Origin: Nemopilema nomurai
Taxonomy: Eukaryota > Cnidaria > Scyphozoa > Rhizostomeae > Rhizostomatidae
Length of the DNA stretch: 64,000 nt
NCBI GenBank assembly: GCA_003864495.1
Contig: ML133460.1
Location: 1,332,492-1,396,491, forward strand
Direction: 5' to 3'
Program-made: the position numbers and the translations under genes
Shown here: in pieces, positions 47,198 to 60,600 of the stretch
Layout of the letters: each line of letters opens with the position of its first letter
Position numbering within the stretch: the first letter of the stretch is position 1
The notes under the pieces: model-generated
Told to the model about the DNA's origin: nothing
The model's database searches: none
The model's input: the letters and a program-made list of their open reading frames with translations, nothing else

Positions 47198-50100
47198 TTA
47201 TAGCCTCTTCAGCGTTCGTCTAACTGAATCTTTAAGTCTTGTCCAGGTCCCTTCTGTATTGTCACGTGATTCAACGTCATCTGTAACATTCAAGCCTGTA
47301 CAAGAATCCGATACACCAGGAGCTAACTCCTCAATCTCGAGGTCCTCTTTTCTCTCCATCACAATTTCCATTGGCGGCACAGGAACTTTCTTGAGTGCAT
47401 CTTCTAATGATACCACCGTAAGCAATTCAGTTCCACCTAAAAAATGAAGCATTACACTCCTTGAAAAATTGAAGGCCAACGAGCATTAATCAAGGGGGAA
47501 CCCTAAAGGAAACAAACTGGCAGTTTGAGAAAGCAGACGACGTCAACTATGAGAGCCAATTTGGGAAATGTGGGAAAGCAAATAAAACGAAACTTCATTG
47601 CGGGGAAAGTCAGTCCCTGCCGCTTTCAAAAACTACATTGGAGGTCATATGGCTAATCATCGAGTATATCTTCCTTTGTAAATCTGGATCTAGAAGAGTG
47701 GTGTAAAGTAGATAAAACTGCAAAAGTGGGACAATTTTCAAGAAAGTGGAGTTTATCCTGATGAACCCTACAGCAACTTTACAATGGCAATGAATAACTA
47801 TCTTTTATCTATTAGTAAATGCCATTGCGTATCAGCCATACCTACAAATCATGCCCATAATTTATTACAGAATAAGAGCTTTAAATGGAGCCTGTATATC
47901 GTGAGATACCTTGATACACAACGTTACCTTGAGCAACTTTTTTGAGCAAGCCAAGGTCTTCAAGCTGCTTCACTGGCTCTTCTGGGCTGAAATCAACTTG
48001 AAAACCAAAACTTGTTTTTAACCAGTCTTCAACTGAGTTCTTCAAATCATCAGGGGTAACACCTGTTTCCTCCGCCTCACTAGAGAAGTCTTTCACTACA
48101 AAAAAAAGAAATCCTGTTAACTATGCAAGGACCAAGAAGCATTTTGAAAAATAGACACACATTTTAAGGGCACTTGCAGCAAGGAGGCTTCTCAGATTCT
48201 GAAATGCTCAAATTCTTAAATGAGGGACCTGCTCCCCGTGCTTTCATTCTGATTACAAAATTACCACAGCTTTACCTAGAAATAAGATTGTGCCAGCAAA
48301 AGTATCATAAAGTCCTTCCTACAGAATTGAATTACAGCTGTGGCACTTTCATAGAAATGTTCTTTTGAAAATTAGGACTGAATGATGTATTGTAATTTAA
48401 AATACTGACAATAAGCACATTTAAAGGGCTCTCCACTTGAAATAGTACAGTACAAATAGGCCAACAGTTGATGCATGTGCAACTATTGACATTAACCAGT
48501 ATGCAAAAAGCTAACCTAATACAAAGGCCACTCATAGGCAGTGGTTAGGTAGCCCACCTTCTGAGTCATAAAACAAATTTTGCTAGAAACCTGTTCAGAT
48601 TCAAGCAAGTATCAATACTAATGCTTCTAGACCTCCCAAAATTAAATAATTGTCCAAAAGTCAATTAAGTTTTGAGTTTTGCTTTGAATTTTGCTTTGAA
48701 TTTTGCTCCTTGTTTTGAAGGCACCTGCATTCAGCTTTAACAAAATTTAAAAAAATTTACTATATGCTTACCTTCCCCTGACCTATCTGCAAGTCTTCGC
48801 AAAAAGGAGTAAGTGAGCAGTGAAGATTTGAAGGTTTCATCTTCTGCTCGGTCAACAATCAGTGCCAATAAGGCTCTGTTATTTGCAACTGTTTTGAAAT
48901 ACAACAATCTGGATAAGCTCATTAAATAGGAATTCCGTTTGTTTTTATATGCATTCCATGCCCTTAGTGCCACCACAAAAGTTGCTAGCCCTGCAATTTG
49001 CAGATACCCTATGTGATAAGCAGACAGTGTTGAGACTAGCTTGATCACAATGGTTGTCATGGCAATGAATATTGTGGTAACAATAAATCCTTTATCAGTC
49101 TGTGTCATCCTTATCTTTCCCTCTGGTAGCAAATACTCCAAGCTGTTTGTTGGGATATCTTTGAATGCTTTTAACATTAATTTATTTTGATGCTTTGTCC
49201 TTACAGCAACAACCACTCTCTTGTATCTAGGGATAACTCTGGGTGCCTTGTTTATGATTATTTTTGAGTAATACTTCAGCCTCTCAGCTGCAGATCCATG
49301 CTCAACATTCCATTTATCTTCACCAAGAGCCCAGAATCTCAAAACATCGTACCTTGAAGTGTCAACACTTACTAAAACACCCTCAAAAACAGCATGTTCT
49401 TGAAGGGCTGCCTCAACATGCTCTGTAGATAGTTCAGAGAAGTGTGCTTTCTCCAGAAGCCTTGACAGTTTTTGCAACAACCAGAACTCATTGTCCAACC
49501 TTTCATTTTTGCTGAAATTTCCATGAATCATTGTTTCCTTATCTGGATTCAAAGGGTCATAGAGTGACTAAAATGTAAAGTTTTCGTCATTTTCACAAAT
49601 ATCAAACAAGGGGTATCATCCTACATGCAAAACCAAATTGACAACACTCATTCTCAAACTGTATACTCAGCTGGTAGCAACATTGACAAATTATGTACAT
49701 TGTTAACTTTTTCAAGCATAAGAATTCTACTGACCAAGTTGAGTCCAAGCAAATGGCAGCTTTGTGGCTTAGTTTACTTGTGTGCTTTTTGTATATTTCT
49801 CAGTTAATTATATACTCACATCTAATTGCCTAAAAGGAAATAATTTGTGGAAGGGACTCAGTCAGAAAATTTAACTATAATTTGTGTCTTAATTAGCAAA
49901 CTTAATTTGCTTTAGGAATGCCTGATCCAAGTTCTTCAAGATGAAAGGGGTATCATTGAGATCATATGCTCCTGGGAAGATAAACAGGTGACATTTGTAG
50001 TGAATTTTTTAGCTTCAGACCTTCATTTCGCCTAAAGTACCATGAAAGCCTCTAGCAATGGCAGAATCCAGTCCTGTGGCTAAATCGTCGAATTTTCCGT

Positions 50101-50356
50101 GTTCAGTGGGTGCATATAGACTTTTATGCTCCAGGAGTTTTCTACAAAGAGTTCTTCTTGTCATCGGAATGAAATGTTGGTGAAAATGCTCTACATCGGC
50201 AACTGCAGCATCTGCCTTCACGTTATAGCTACTTGAAAACGATAGCAGCTTTTTAACAACGACAGAAACATGAGAATTCCTACTCTGAAGTAATTCAAAC
50301 TGCACAGGAAAATTTTTCAGGGCGCACAGTGGCGCTCGTCTTCGCAACATAAGCAT
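47198..50356 (-). CDS. TMEM143: Transmembrane protein 143 (DUF3754), 4 exons
   Basis: Exons 50356-50021, 49567-48772, 48095-47910 and 47436-47198 join in phase to 518 residues. The N-terminus (MLMLRRRAPLCALKN) is arginine-rich without acidic residues, as expected for a mitochondrial presequence, and leads into EHFHQHFIPMTRRTLCRKLL, which lines up with the vertebrate protein. SLYDPLNPDKETM and the DUF3754 core RYKRVVVAVRTKHQNKLMLK follow, then two membrane spans at about residues 273-295 and 299-318, and the conserved LLYFKTVANNRALLALIVDR. TMEM143 is a mitochondrial membrane protein of unknown molecular function. The protein is somewhat longer than the human one; the extra length is mainly a Glu/Asp-rich C-terminal tail encoded by the last exon. 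It lies on the same strand as TSNAXIP1. Confidence 0.9.
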
Positions 50357-50405
50357 CGTTTCCTTTGTTGCTTCACCTGTGAACGATTATTTGTCCCGCC
50401 AAAGA

Positions 50406-50567
50406 CTAGTGCCTTTCAAAAATATAGTCGTATGCACGAAGAACTTCACGTAATAACTGACAAGACCACCTCTGGTCTACTTCCATTACCTCCATTGCAT
50501 CAGCTTGTGTAGATGACAGCAGCAACAACAAGCAAACCATGGATACTGAAGAATAATCCCTTCTCAT
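50406..50567 (-). CDS. Short ORF with signal-peptide-like start, upstream of TMEM143
   Basis: A 53-codon minus-strand frame begins MRRDYSSVSMVCLLLLLSS, followed by a short polar stretch ending LREVLRAYDYIFERH. The hydrophobic leader and alanine-rich cut-like site (STQADA) look like a secretory signal. The frame ends 49 bases before the TMEM143 start codon, so it could be an upstream ORF in that mRNA, a tiny secreted peptide gene, or chance. No homology is recognised. Confidence 0.2.
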   Translation of the reverse strand: MRRDYSSVSMVCLLLLLSSTQADAMEVMEVDQRWSCQLLREVLRAYDYIFERH

Positions 50568-51642
50568 CCATTTCCAAAAGGCGTGGCTTTCACCAGACTT
50601 TGGTGTCCCCAATCAGCCCTCTAAAAACGAACTATGGGCTGCTACGAAGCCATTAATTAACTCTCAAATAATGATTTGAAGAAGTCGTGTCATCGTTTAA
50701 CTCACCAGTGAGATTAGAAATTATCGCATTGAAAACAGAGTGAAAACCTTGTGATTTCGCTTTTGTGAACCAAGCTCAAATGCCACACACAGAGGATTTG
50801 CATATAGAAACAAACTTAAGAATTCTCCCCATTAAGAAGTCAGCTATGATTTCTCTGCATAGATGCAAAATTTTTGAATGGCCTCCTGATTGTGTCAAAG
50901 GAGGCAGTCTCTCTAAAACCTTAAAAGTATCTATCTAAAGGAGGCTCTATACCTTCTGTCTTCAGCCTCTTTAACTCTGTTTTCAATGATATAATTGTAA
51001 TTTTAATTATAACTAGATGGCAAAATTTTTCTATGTATGTTAATGTTGATTTGTAATGATGTTTGAGTGGCAAATTTTTTTTAACAATTAGTGTGCACTG
51101 AATAGGGGGCATCTTGAAAGGAAGCTTATGCTGAAGGGAGATTTTCTTGAAAGAGCCTAATATTTTATTCGGAATTACGAATGGGAATGTATAATTTTAA
51201 ACGGCTGCCTTTCAGACAGCTTGTTAAACAGCTGAGACGTAGACGAAGCATTAGGGCGTCAGGCAACGATTATGAAGAATCAGGAACATGCCAGATTTTT
51301 AAGCTCTAAGCGAGGGCAAATTAAACCTAGCTGTGGCTGACAGATGTCCGATTACCAAAGCAATCGTTTTTTGCCTTCAATTTTTTCCCCGGTAACTATA
51401 AAGGCGTTTTAGAGGAACGTTTAGATGAGTCGTCATCCAAAGCAATCTCCAGCAGCTACGTTCAGTCGAATCTTTGGACACATGTGCCACCCAAAAGGAT
51501 GCGAGGAGTATTCGAAAAAGGGCTTTGATTCACGTATGATGTAAAAAGATATCCATTAAAATACACGATATATTTACATTGACTACTCCAACTCCACTTC
51601 GTAATCATTTTTCTACCAGCAACTTAATATACAAGATTGTAA
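50568..51642. other. Intergenic between TSNAXIP1 and TMEM143
   Basis: About 1 kb that should hold the TSNAXIP1 3' UTR and the TMEM143 promoter. No exon or RNA gene is seen. Confidence 0.5.
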
Positions 51643-54600
51643 TCAAACTCTTCGAATACTTCCTGTTCTGAGATTTTTTATCAAGGCGTTTATTTCAATT
51701 TTCACATTGGTCTTCAGTTTTTCAGTGGATAATCCAAATCCCCGCTGCAAGTACAATTGGCACGTCTCTTCACTAATGCCAGGATTTATTGCCAAGAATG
51801 CCTGCTTAACCGTTTCGTAGCTCGGTGCTCTAAAAAGGAATATATTCAATTAACTGAGACTGGAAGGATCACTAATAAAAATGTCAATAGCCGTAGAAGA
51901 ATCTATCGAAAATTTCAATACAAAATTTTTGTTTCAAATTCCGTCAAGGCTTAAATTTCTTAGAATTCATGTATAGAGTTAATTGAAAGGATCTATTTGA
52001 GTAGCAAGCGTTAATACTCTACTTCTCTCTCTGGTAGCAATTATATTTAGTACATAAATAGGTATTGTAGTTATTTGCATGCATTCAGCTTTGAAGCGAA
52101 CCACAAACAAGGGGCTTGTTGGCAACAGGCACATGATGAAGTCTGGATATATTTGCAACCAATTGACGTAGAAACAGGCGCATGTATAACAAAGTGACTC
52201 TTTACGATTAACAGAAATGTCGTTCTTTCTGTCTAAGAGTAGCGGCAAATTTAAAAACAAGGAATTGCTGCATTCTAAATTAAACTCATTCAGATAAAAT
52301 TTATGAATTGGAATTCCTAAACCATGTATATATTTCAATTCTCTAAATTAGTGTAAGCCTTTCGATAGATTCCACAAACTGTACAAAAATTCACATATTT
52401 ATAAAAAACCACACACCAACGATCTACACTTATAACCTAGATGCAACGAGGAGAGACTGATTTATATTTGAGATGAGAAGCGCAGCTTTTATCAGACCTA
52501 AGTTTGTTAAGAAATGGTAGCAAGCTGATTCGTTTGAAATGTCATGTGTTACGATGACCTTAACAAAGGAGCCGATACTCCAAGCAAAAAGGCCAAGCTT
52601 TTACCAGATTGCATCTCAAAACAAAAATCATTTAAAAAACCAGATAAACCTGTTTTTAATCAAAGCTTATCTGGGTCATCCAATTAACGTGAAAGATAAA
52701 CAACCAAAGCTTTTCGAAGCATCAAGCGAGCCGCGATAAAGGGTCCAGGTAGAAAAATCAATTACCAGTCAAGTTGCTAAGCAAGCGTGGCAAACAAGAG
52801 TCAGAAATAAATTTACAAATACACTCTGTTAGGTTATATTATTTAGCTTATTTCTATAATTCCTTTGAATATGTTGATACTAGTCAGAGATATTCCAAGA
52901 TGTCATAGGATTATGATAAACAAACTTCTCGTAGGACAACACTGCAAATAAAAGCAAATAACAACGAAAACACAGTCTTCTAGAACCTAACGTTCGACAC
53001 TCAGATCAAGTAAACTTAGAAAATGACCAAAAGCTAAATAGCCATTCACGGAACGAAAGAGTACATGGTTGGCTGTCTAATGACAAGCGAGCGTCCACTT
53101 CACACTTCCTTAAACGAAGGACCCTTTCTGATTTTGCATATAATGGTATTTTTGCATAGAAATGAAGACAGATTAACGTTCTAGATGAAAATCCTAGGTG
53201 TATTGAGATTGTGATTGTGATTAAGTCAAAGGACATTGATTCTACTGTTTTGTCAAACTTTTAGCTAAGCGCACCGACTAATTCCAAATCCACAATTTAG
53301 GATAAGCAAACGAACAAACAAAGAAAGGGAATAAATAAACCAAAAACCTGAACAACTTATGCATAAGCTGGAAAGATTTGCAGGATTTAAACATGATCCA
53401 GAAGATTTCGTAGATCAACACAAGAGAACCAAACATTTGCAAAGAGTGAAGTAAAGAACAGCAAAAATAGCCCTCGAAGAATGATACCATTTTAAAGAAA
53501 TTCAAATAAACTTCAAAAAGCAAATATGAAGTCAAATATAAAAATAAATAAAGTGTATTTGTTTCTAAACTTATTGGCGCATTTTTACAAAGAGATTGAA
53601 AAAAGCATTAGAGGGCAATCACAATTCAATTGATAGAAGCCCTAGGATTAGGTCTGTAGAGGCAGAAGAAAACATTGTGAGAGAAACGTCAGCACTTCAA
53701 TTTCACCACAAAACTGCCTTAACCGATACACAGACATCCAGGAATACCCGATTTCTAAACTTGCAACACTTGATGGTCATAACCATAGAGCTCGTTAGTT
53801 GCTTCATCAGTAATAATAGCCGATGCGTGTAGGGCTTGAAAGTCGTGAGGCCAGAAACATCTTTCATGGGAATTTAGAATTGACAGATCACGTAGCATCG
53901 TGGTGTGCTTTGGTGTATTTTCAAAGGTAGTCATCCATACAAAATGAAGATATAAAAAAGAGTATACAAAAAATCATCTGAAGAAGCTTTTGACACATCA
54001 ACTGCACACAAGCCTTGCCTCACTATCATTACGAGGATGCCATCTGACAGATAATGAAGATATTCTAATTCGTAAGGAAACGTACCCATCATCAGCAAGC
54101 TTCTCTTCTAATTCCTTTACATACGCAAATCTTTCAGCTTTATCCTGTTCATCAATCTTATTAACGAATGCCCCAAAATTGCCTTCGTCATCCTTCAAAG
54201 TAAATGCATGATAATCAAAGCATCATTTAAACCAAAATTCAAAACACCATGGAAACACAAATATGAAGATTCAAATACTTACAATAGGAGCGAGGACTTA
54301 GAGACTGTTGGAAAGGATTCATATCTTATACACAGACAAATAGGATGGAGTCAAACCTTACCGAACCAATCCTTTTGGCCTTGGCTTACACAGAAACGTA
54401 ACTGGGTTTGGTAATAACTGTCTAAATTGATACGAGTTAACCTTGAGATCATACGGAACCTCACCTCAGCAAAAAGATTCTTAATGCGAACATCTGCTTT
54501 ATTGCCCCCGCTGTCTTTCAAGGCTGCGCCGACTAACGATTCAATAGACTCTTCATCCTTCGTCTTAAAAAATCCTTGCAGACATTTTTTCAAACTTTCG

Positions 54601-57600
54601 ATGGTAATCACACCCTGGAAAGACAAAAATTATATTTAAATTTGCGAGGAGATTCTGGTCATTACACTAATAAAAAACAGTGATATTTTAAATTTAGGTC
54701 AGCTGGAATGCCTTCTATTGTTGACCAAAAGCCGAATGAGCTTGGAATTAATAAAGCTCCAAAAATTGAACAAATTAGCCCTATTAGTATGCTTTCTATA
54801 CTGCTTCATGCAAAGGTCTCATATTCAAAAGGAACTAAACAAATACTCTCTGAATGTTTTCATCTGCAAATCTTGATGATGATGGTGATGCTGGGCTCTA
54901 CAGTATTTTCATTAATTGCTAGGGTAAGCCAACAACGTCACACAGGTACGGCAATACGACTGATCGGACAAATCTATAGAGCCTTCTGTAGCCTTTTAGT
55001 AGAGGTAAACAAATGGACTTACCAAGCTGTCAGAATACTGGGACATTTCGTGAGACAACTTTTCGATAGTTGATAGCTGATCGTGATATACCTTTTCGTC
55101 CACCTAAAAGAAAAGTTTCTTTTTAATAGTAGTGGCCAATTTTGTTTACGTTCTTGATGGAGTATTCTACTTTTGCTCCCCACAGGTAAAAGCTAACTTA
55201 TATCGCACTGTGCTTCGATTCTCAAGCAGAAAAGATAGTAACGCACAGCAACTTGACGACCTTGTTCAAAATATTACGCTTCAGGTTAAGAACGTCGTAC
55301 ACTGCATCCTATAATTGTATCATTAATCATATACTTCTAAAAAAATATGATTGACTGCTCTACTGCATTCATCAACCTTCAGAAAATGCATCAAGCCATT
55401 GAGTCAATCAATATACACCCAGGGAGATAAGAACGTACCAGGCAGCTACATACCTCGCCTCCGAGAATACTAAAGAACAGCCCGATCCTTGGCTCATGGC
55501 TATACCGAGAGCAGCCATCATGCAAATTGTACCCCCATTCGTACGCTAGTGCTTCAGTTCCGAATCTTAATTTCAAAATGTTGAACACAAACTCGTCAAT
55601 ATCTTCCACTTCCTTCTCCTCTTTCTAGGAATCAAAAGGTGATGTTCTCAGATTGTACTTCGTTAACAAGAGTTTATTGCACAGTGAACGCAATTTTATA
55701 CGATATACATTGATTTAAATTATGATAAACTTGACCTCAGCAATGCCTTATGAATGCGCTAGCAATGCCTCGGTAAGCGCTTTCTGTTAAGTAGTAATTG
55801 TATATGTTATTAAAAAATATGTTAATAGCACCACAGTTGGCTGCTAATTCAATATCCGCTTGTCCACCTTTGTTTAAAAACTATATGAAAAACATCCAGA
55901 GCCATATAGCAAAGAAATCCACATGATACGAATGAGAATAATAGTACACTCAAAGCGACTGACTAGCCTGGTGTTGATAACATTTGCTAAGGAAATTATT
56001 ACATATTTGTTTTTAGTTAAAAAATACCTCTTTAAGATGTTCAACTCTCTCTTTCCAAATATCTTTTATCAGCATGGCACAATCTCGTTTTCCGATGCGC
56101 CTATTGACGATTTCTCCACTGCATCTAAGGTACCTTGGAATTTCTGGCCCTGTGCCCTAGAAACGACAAATCTTCTTAAATATTTTCTAAACGTAGATAC
56201 TCACTGCCGTTAGAAACAAGTATATACACATTCTTCGCTGAACGTAAATATCACAGGTCATATACTTTAATGAAAATATAATCAAAGTCAAATGGTTGTT
56301 ATAATACTACAAAGATGTTTATCAACTGAGGAAAGGTTTCTTATAAATTGCAGCGAACATCAAGGCTGCGACATGGACAAGAACTGCAACATACTGGCCA
56401 TAATGGCGTCCAAAATGTAAGCAATTTTGCAAACCAGTAAGTTAACACCGAAATACTCCATAGATTAAAAAGTAAAACCATACTCAGATGAAAGTCAAAT
56501 ATAAGGTAATTCAATGCAACCAAATTTTAATTTAATATTGGAAATTCACTTTTGCAATTATTATGTGCAGACAATGTACTTCTAACTCAAAAAAATGATC
56601 TGATTAGTCCATATTTACATTAGCAGCAACAGGTAAAAGACAACAACAAAACAACATATTTCTTTCAAAACACTGGGAAATACTCTCAATCAAGCGTTGG
56701 GAGACATACTGAGAATTGAAAAATTTTCAAATCAAAACCAGTCATTATGAAACTGGCCCACTGAAAACCACCAATACTTTTCTAGACCTGTCGCCAATTT
56801 TCTGAAGTTCGTTCAGCAAGTAACAGGAATGACAACAAATCACTGTTATTTATGCTCATAAAAGTTACTTATAAAAGTCCAATAGTCAAACAAGGCTCAT
56901 TTGACCAGCTATGATCAATTTTGACTCATTTCCGCTTTATACCATCATCTGACCATTTTTTTTATTGCAAGATTCAAACAAATTTGCAACACTGCAGCTA
57001 ACCAATATAGTACTTGATCGCAAAGTCATTGAATGACTTACCAATCCGGTAAAAATCTCGTTTGAAGCTCCTACTCCTGCTTGGATAATTGCAATGTCCT
57101 GACCTGTCATCTCGGCCAATAGAGTGTCAACCAGTTCATTGCTACTTTTGTCTTTTGCAAGCTCTTTCCATCTTTCTGCACCACCCTCAACGTACTTCTC
57201 ACATTTGCTCCAGTCGGGTCTACGATAATATCACAACTTACAAAATCAGAAAATGCGCTAATTTGCCATTCTGCTGTAGAGTGATTTAATATCATATCGG
57301 ACAAAGCGAATTCTGCAGTATACTAGCCGATCTGACAAGCACATTCAAATTTCCTTGATATTTTTCTAAGGATTTTTGCTAATGGAAATCAAATCAGCCT
57401 GTAGAAAAAAAACAACGGTGAACTATATTAAACAGGAGGATTGTGTAAAGATAATACACATGCTTTTCGCTTCAGACAGATAATGTAAAAAGATGTTACG
57501 ATCATGTTACCACCATGCTAGGATTCACTGCTGTTTCTTAGTAATAAATGGAAAGAGGCTTCGTAATAGGAAAAAGAAAGAATCGCATTCAATTCGATAC

Positions 57601-60600
57601 CTTGGAGTCGCACTACGCCGCATCTCGTCGCATTCTTGTGACAAATGGTCCCGTTGCTCAACAATTTTCTTGTGCACACTTATCAATGCACTGCATAACA
57701 AAATATTGACGCGAATTTCAATCTGACGACCTACACTCCAAAAATGTGCAAAACGACCTTAACTTCAAATAAAGAATAATTGGCTCAAGAATTCCAAACT
57801 TTCTAAACATGTATTCTTGAGGATATGGACATTAACTCTCAAAGTGAGTGTTGAATTGTAAGCACAAATTCACAAAGCAATTGGATGTTTTAAATAAGGC
57901 TCTTTAGCAGTACACCAAGGAGTATCATCCGGCAATTTTTTCATTTAACTGAATGATCTTTATCGCAAATAAATAGAATCAAAATTGTGACTTTTTATCA
58001 TAAAGTGTCAAATTCTTTTAATAAAAGTACATAAATAAAAATTTTTCACAAATGCAAAAGCTGAAGGCTTACCTGTGCTCATCCATCAGGACTCGATAAT
58101 TCTTATTCACTTCCTCCATTTCCTCTTGTTGCGTCTGAGAATTAAGACATTTGTATTACATGTGCACTAAGAAAGCATGCGATTTTGAGTTTCTGAGGTT
58201 TACCAGGGCTTTAAGTATATGGTTAGGGCTTCATACTTTCTGCCTCAGAAATTTTCCTTCCTAACCTTTACTATGCCAATCGGATGGCATTTTAGATACA
58301 ATATACAATAGAGGGAAATTAAAGAAGAAGGATTCGGAAATCAAAGAGCCAGACTCCCCAATGCCTGACAAAATTTAATGAAATGAGACCAAAAGCGAGT
58401 ATTCTGTTTATGGCCAATCGGCTTTGCCTGCACGGCGTAGGTACTTCTTCTCACTCTTCTTCAAATGGAGCATTTACCTTGAACTGTGCATCTAGCCTTT
58501 CAAAGTCCCTTCTAGGTACGACATCACCAAAATCAGCCAAAACTTCTGCAAGCTTCTGGGTCTTCGCCTCAAGATCTTCTCTTGCTTTTCTGAAACGACA
58601 ATCTGCATATAGAAAATTTGCATGCCAACGAGATGGATAAACTAATACCCTAATGAGTAGCTAAACTGGATAAAGAAGGCACAAACTGGTACGATTCAGT
58701 ATATACAATGCAATGAAAATTCGATGTCATTAGAGCTATTTTGATTTCTAAGTTACAAAGGACCATAACGTTATACGTTGAAACGAGAAGAACCTATGAG
58801 TTCTAGACAAAACTTTAGAAATAGAATCGAATAACCTAGCATCCTAATTAAAAAATATTAATAAAACCTTGGTTCATGTGTACGCCGAGTCAAAGTTCGC
58901 TTAGCCATTTGACTTTTGTGTGCGCCCAGCATAAGAAATTCACAAGACTGAATAAAACTCAAAACTACGAAATTTCTCTGAATAAACATTAAAACTACAA
59001 CCAAACAATTAAAATGCGCCATCAATTGCATGATACAAACTGCGATAAAATTCAAAAAGTCAATGATAAGATGTAGTGTAGGAACAAACAAGTCAGTGCA
59101 TACTTCAGAGCAATTTTAAGCATAATGACGTCATCTCCACCGGTCTCATCTTGCTTTCCAAGGAGAGCTTTCTTGGCTTCATCTTGCTGGTACTTAATAT
59201 CATTCAAATCTTGAATCAGTAACTTTCTGCAAAACGATAGGTTGCTTAGTAGCGTTTTCGTAATCAATTAATGTTTACATTTTGAAGATTCTTGCATTTC
59301 CATTTGCTACTTCATAAAAGTGTGGCTGTGAGATTGTATTTTAGTAAGATGCATCTATTCATCAGCGGTGACTAATTCATCTTCCATCTTGTTCAGCCAT
59401 CGACATGACTTGGATCTACTATGCTATAAGTGTAAATTAATTAAATTAATCAATTAAATTAATTAAATAAGTGGAAATGCAAGAAGATATGGTGTAAAAT
59501 GAAGTGAAATAGGATTATGCTTAGTTGCTTACCTTGCATCACACTCGTCCCGATATTTTCTATATTCAATTGCTATTTCATCTTGCAGCTGCAACAAAAT
59601 GGGGCCAGATCAGATCAATACTACAGCATTTGAAGTGAACTAAAAATCAACGACCAGTCTAACAAGCTTCTCCTTGGTTGCCTGCTTGAAACTGTGCTAG
59701 AAGTGTAAGGTCAGAGAAATTTTTATAGCTTAAAATTAGAAACATGTGGATTACCTGCTTCACTTGTTCATTTAAGTCTACTTGATCAGCCCTGAAAAAA
59801 AACAGATATTGGACTTGATTGGAAGCAAGAACATGGATTTTTGTGCGTAAAATTTTGCTCGTGAAGATAAATGTAAACTTTGACTGTGAAGCAATTGTTG
59901 ATTCTATTACCATTTTGGCCAAAATGCAGTACATAGATGACATCGTAAGTATGGTAAGTATTCTTTCGCTCGCTAAGTGTCATATCCTCTACGGACATTG
60001 GCGACCGTAGTCTTTCACAAAATACAATCTGTTAGGGCATGAAGCACATTCAGACAGCTTATATCCAATAACTCTGGGGAGTATTTTTGCAAGATAAGTC
60101 ACTAATTTCCCAAATCTCTACTTCCCTCAATTTTCCTGATCACTGATAACTATCCTCTTTCAATATGGTGTGACCAAAGAACTTTGACTGTCTTTTTTTA
60201 ACGGTGTCAATCAACTTCCTACTGCAGCTCAACCCTAGTAAGACATATTTCTGGCCTGTCTAACTTACTCCCATTGTTTGCCTTAAAGTCATATTTGTGC
60301 TGCATCAATGTCCTGATATTGCTCTGTTAATAATGTTCAGTGTTTGGAACTGCATGTCAAGGGCCAGAATGATTGAACTCACATTTTCTTTCATCTCGTA
60401 TCCTTCCTCAAAATGTCTGCAATTTTCACAGACAAATCCCAAGCCAAAGCTATCCTTCTTGTTACCATTTAACTGCTTGAACTTACAAGCTTGCTCCCCC
60501 CTCTTTATCATTGACAAAAACCTTGCAAATTTAAACTTCTGCCTATTTGATGAAAAACACCCAAACCATTGTCTTGTCAATTACTTTCAAACCCTCTTCT

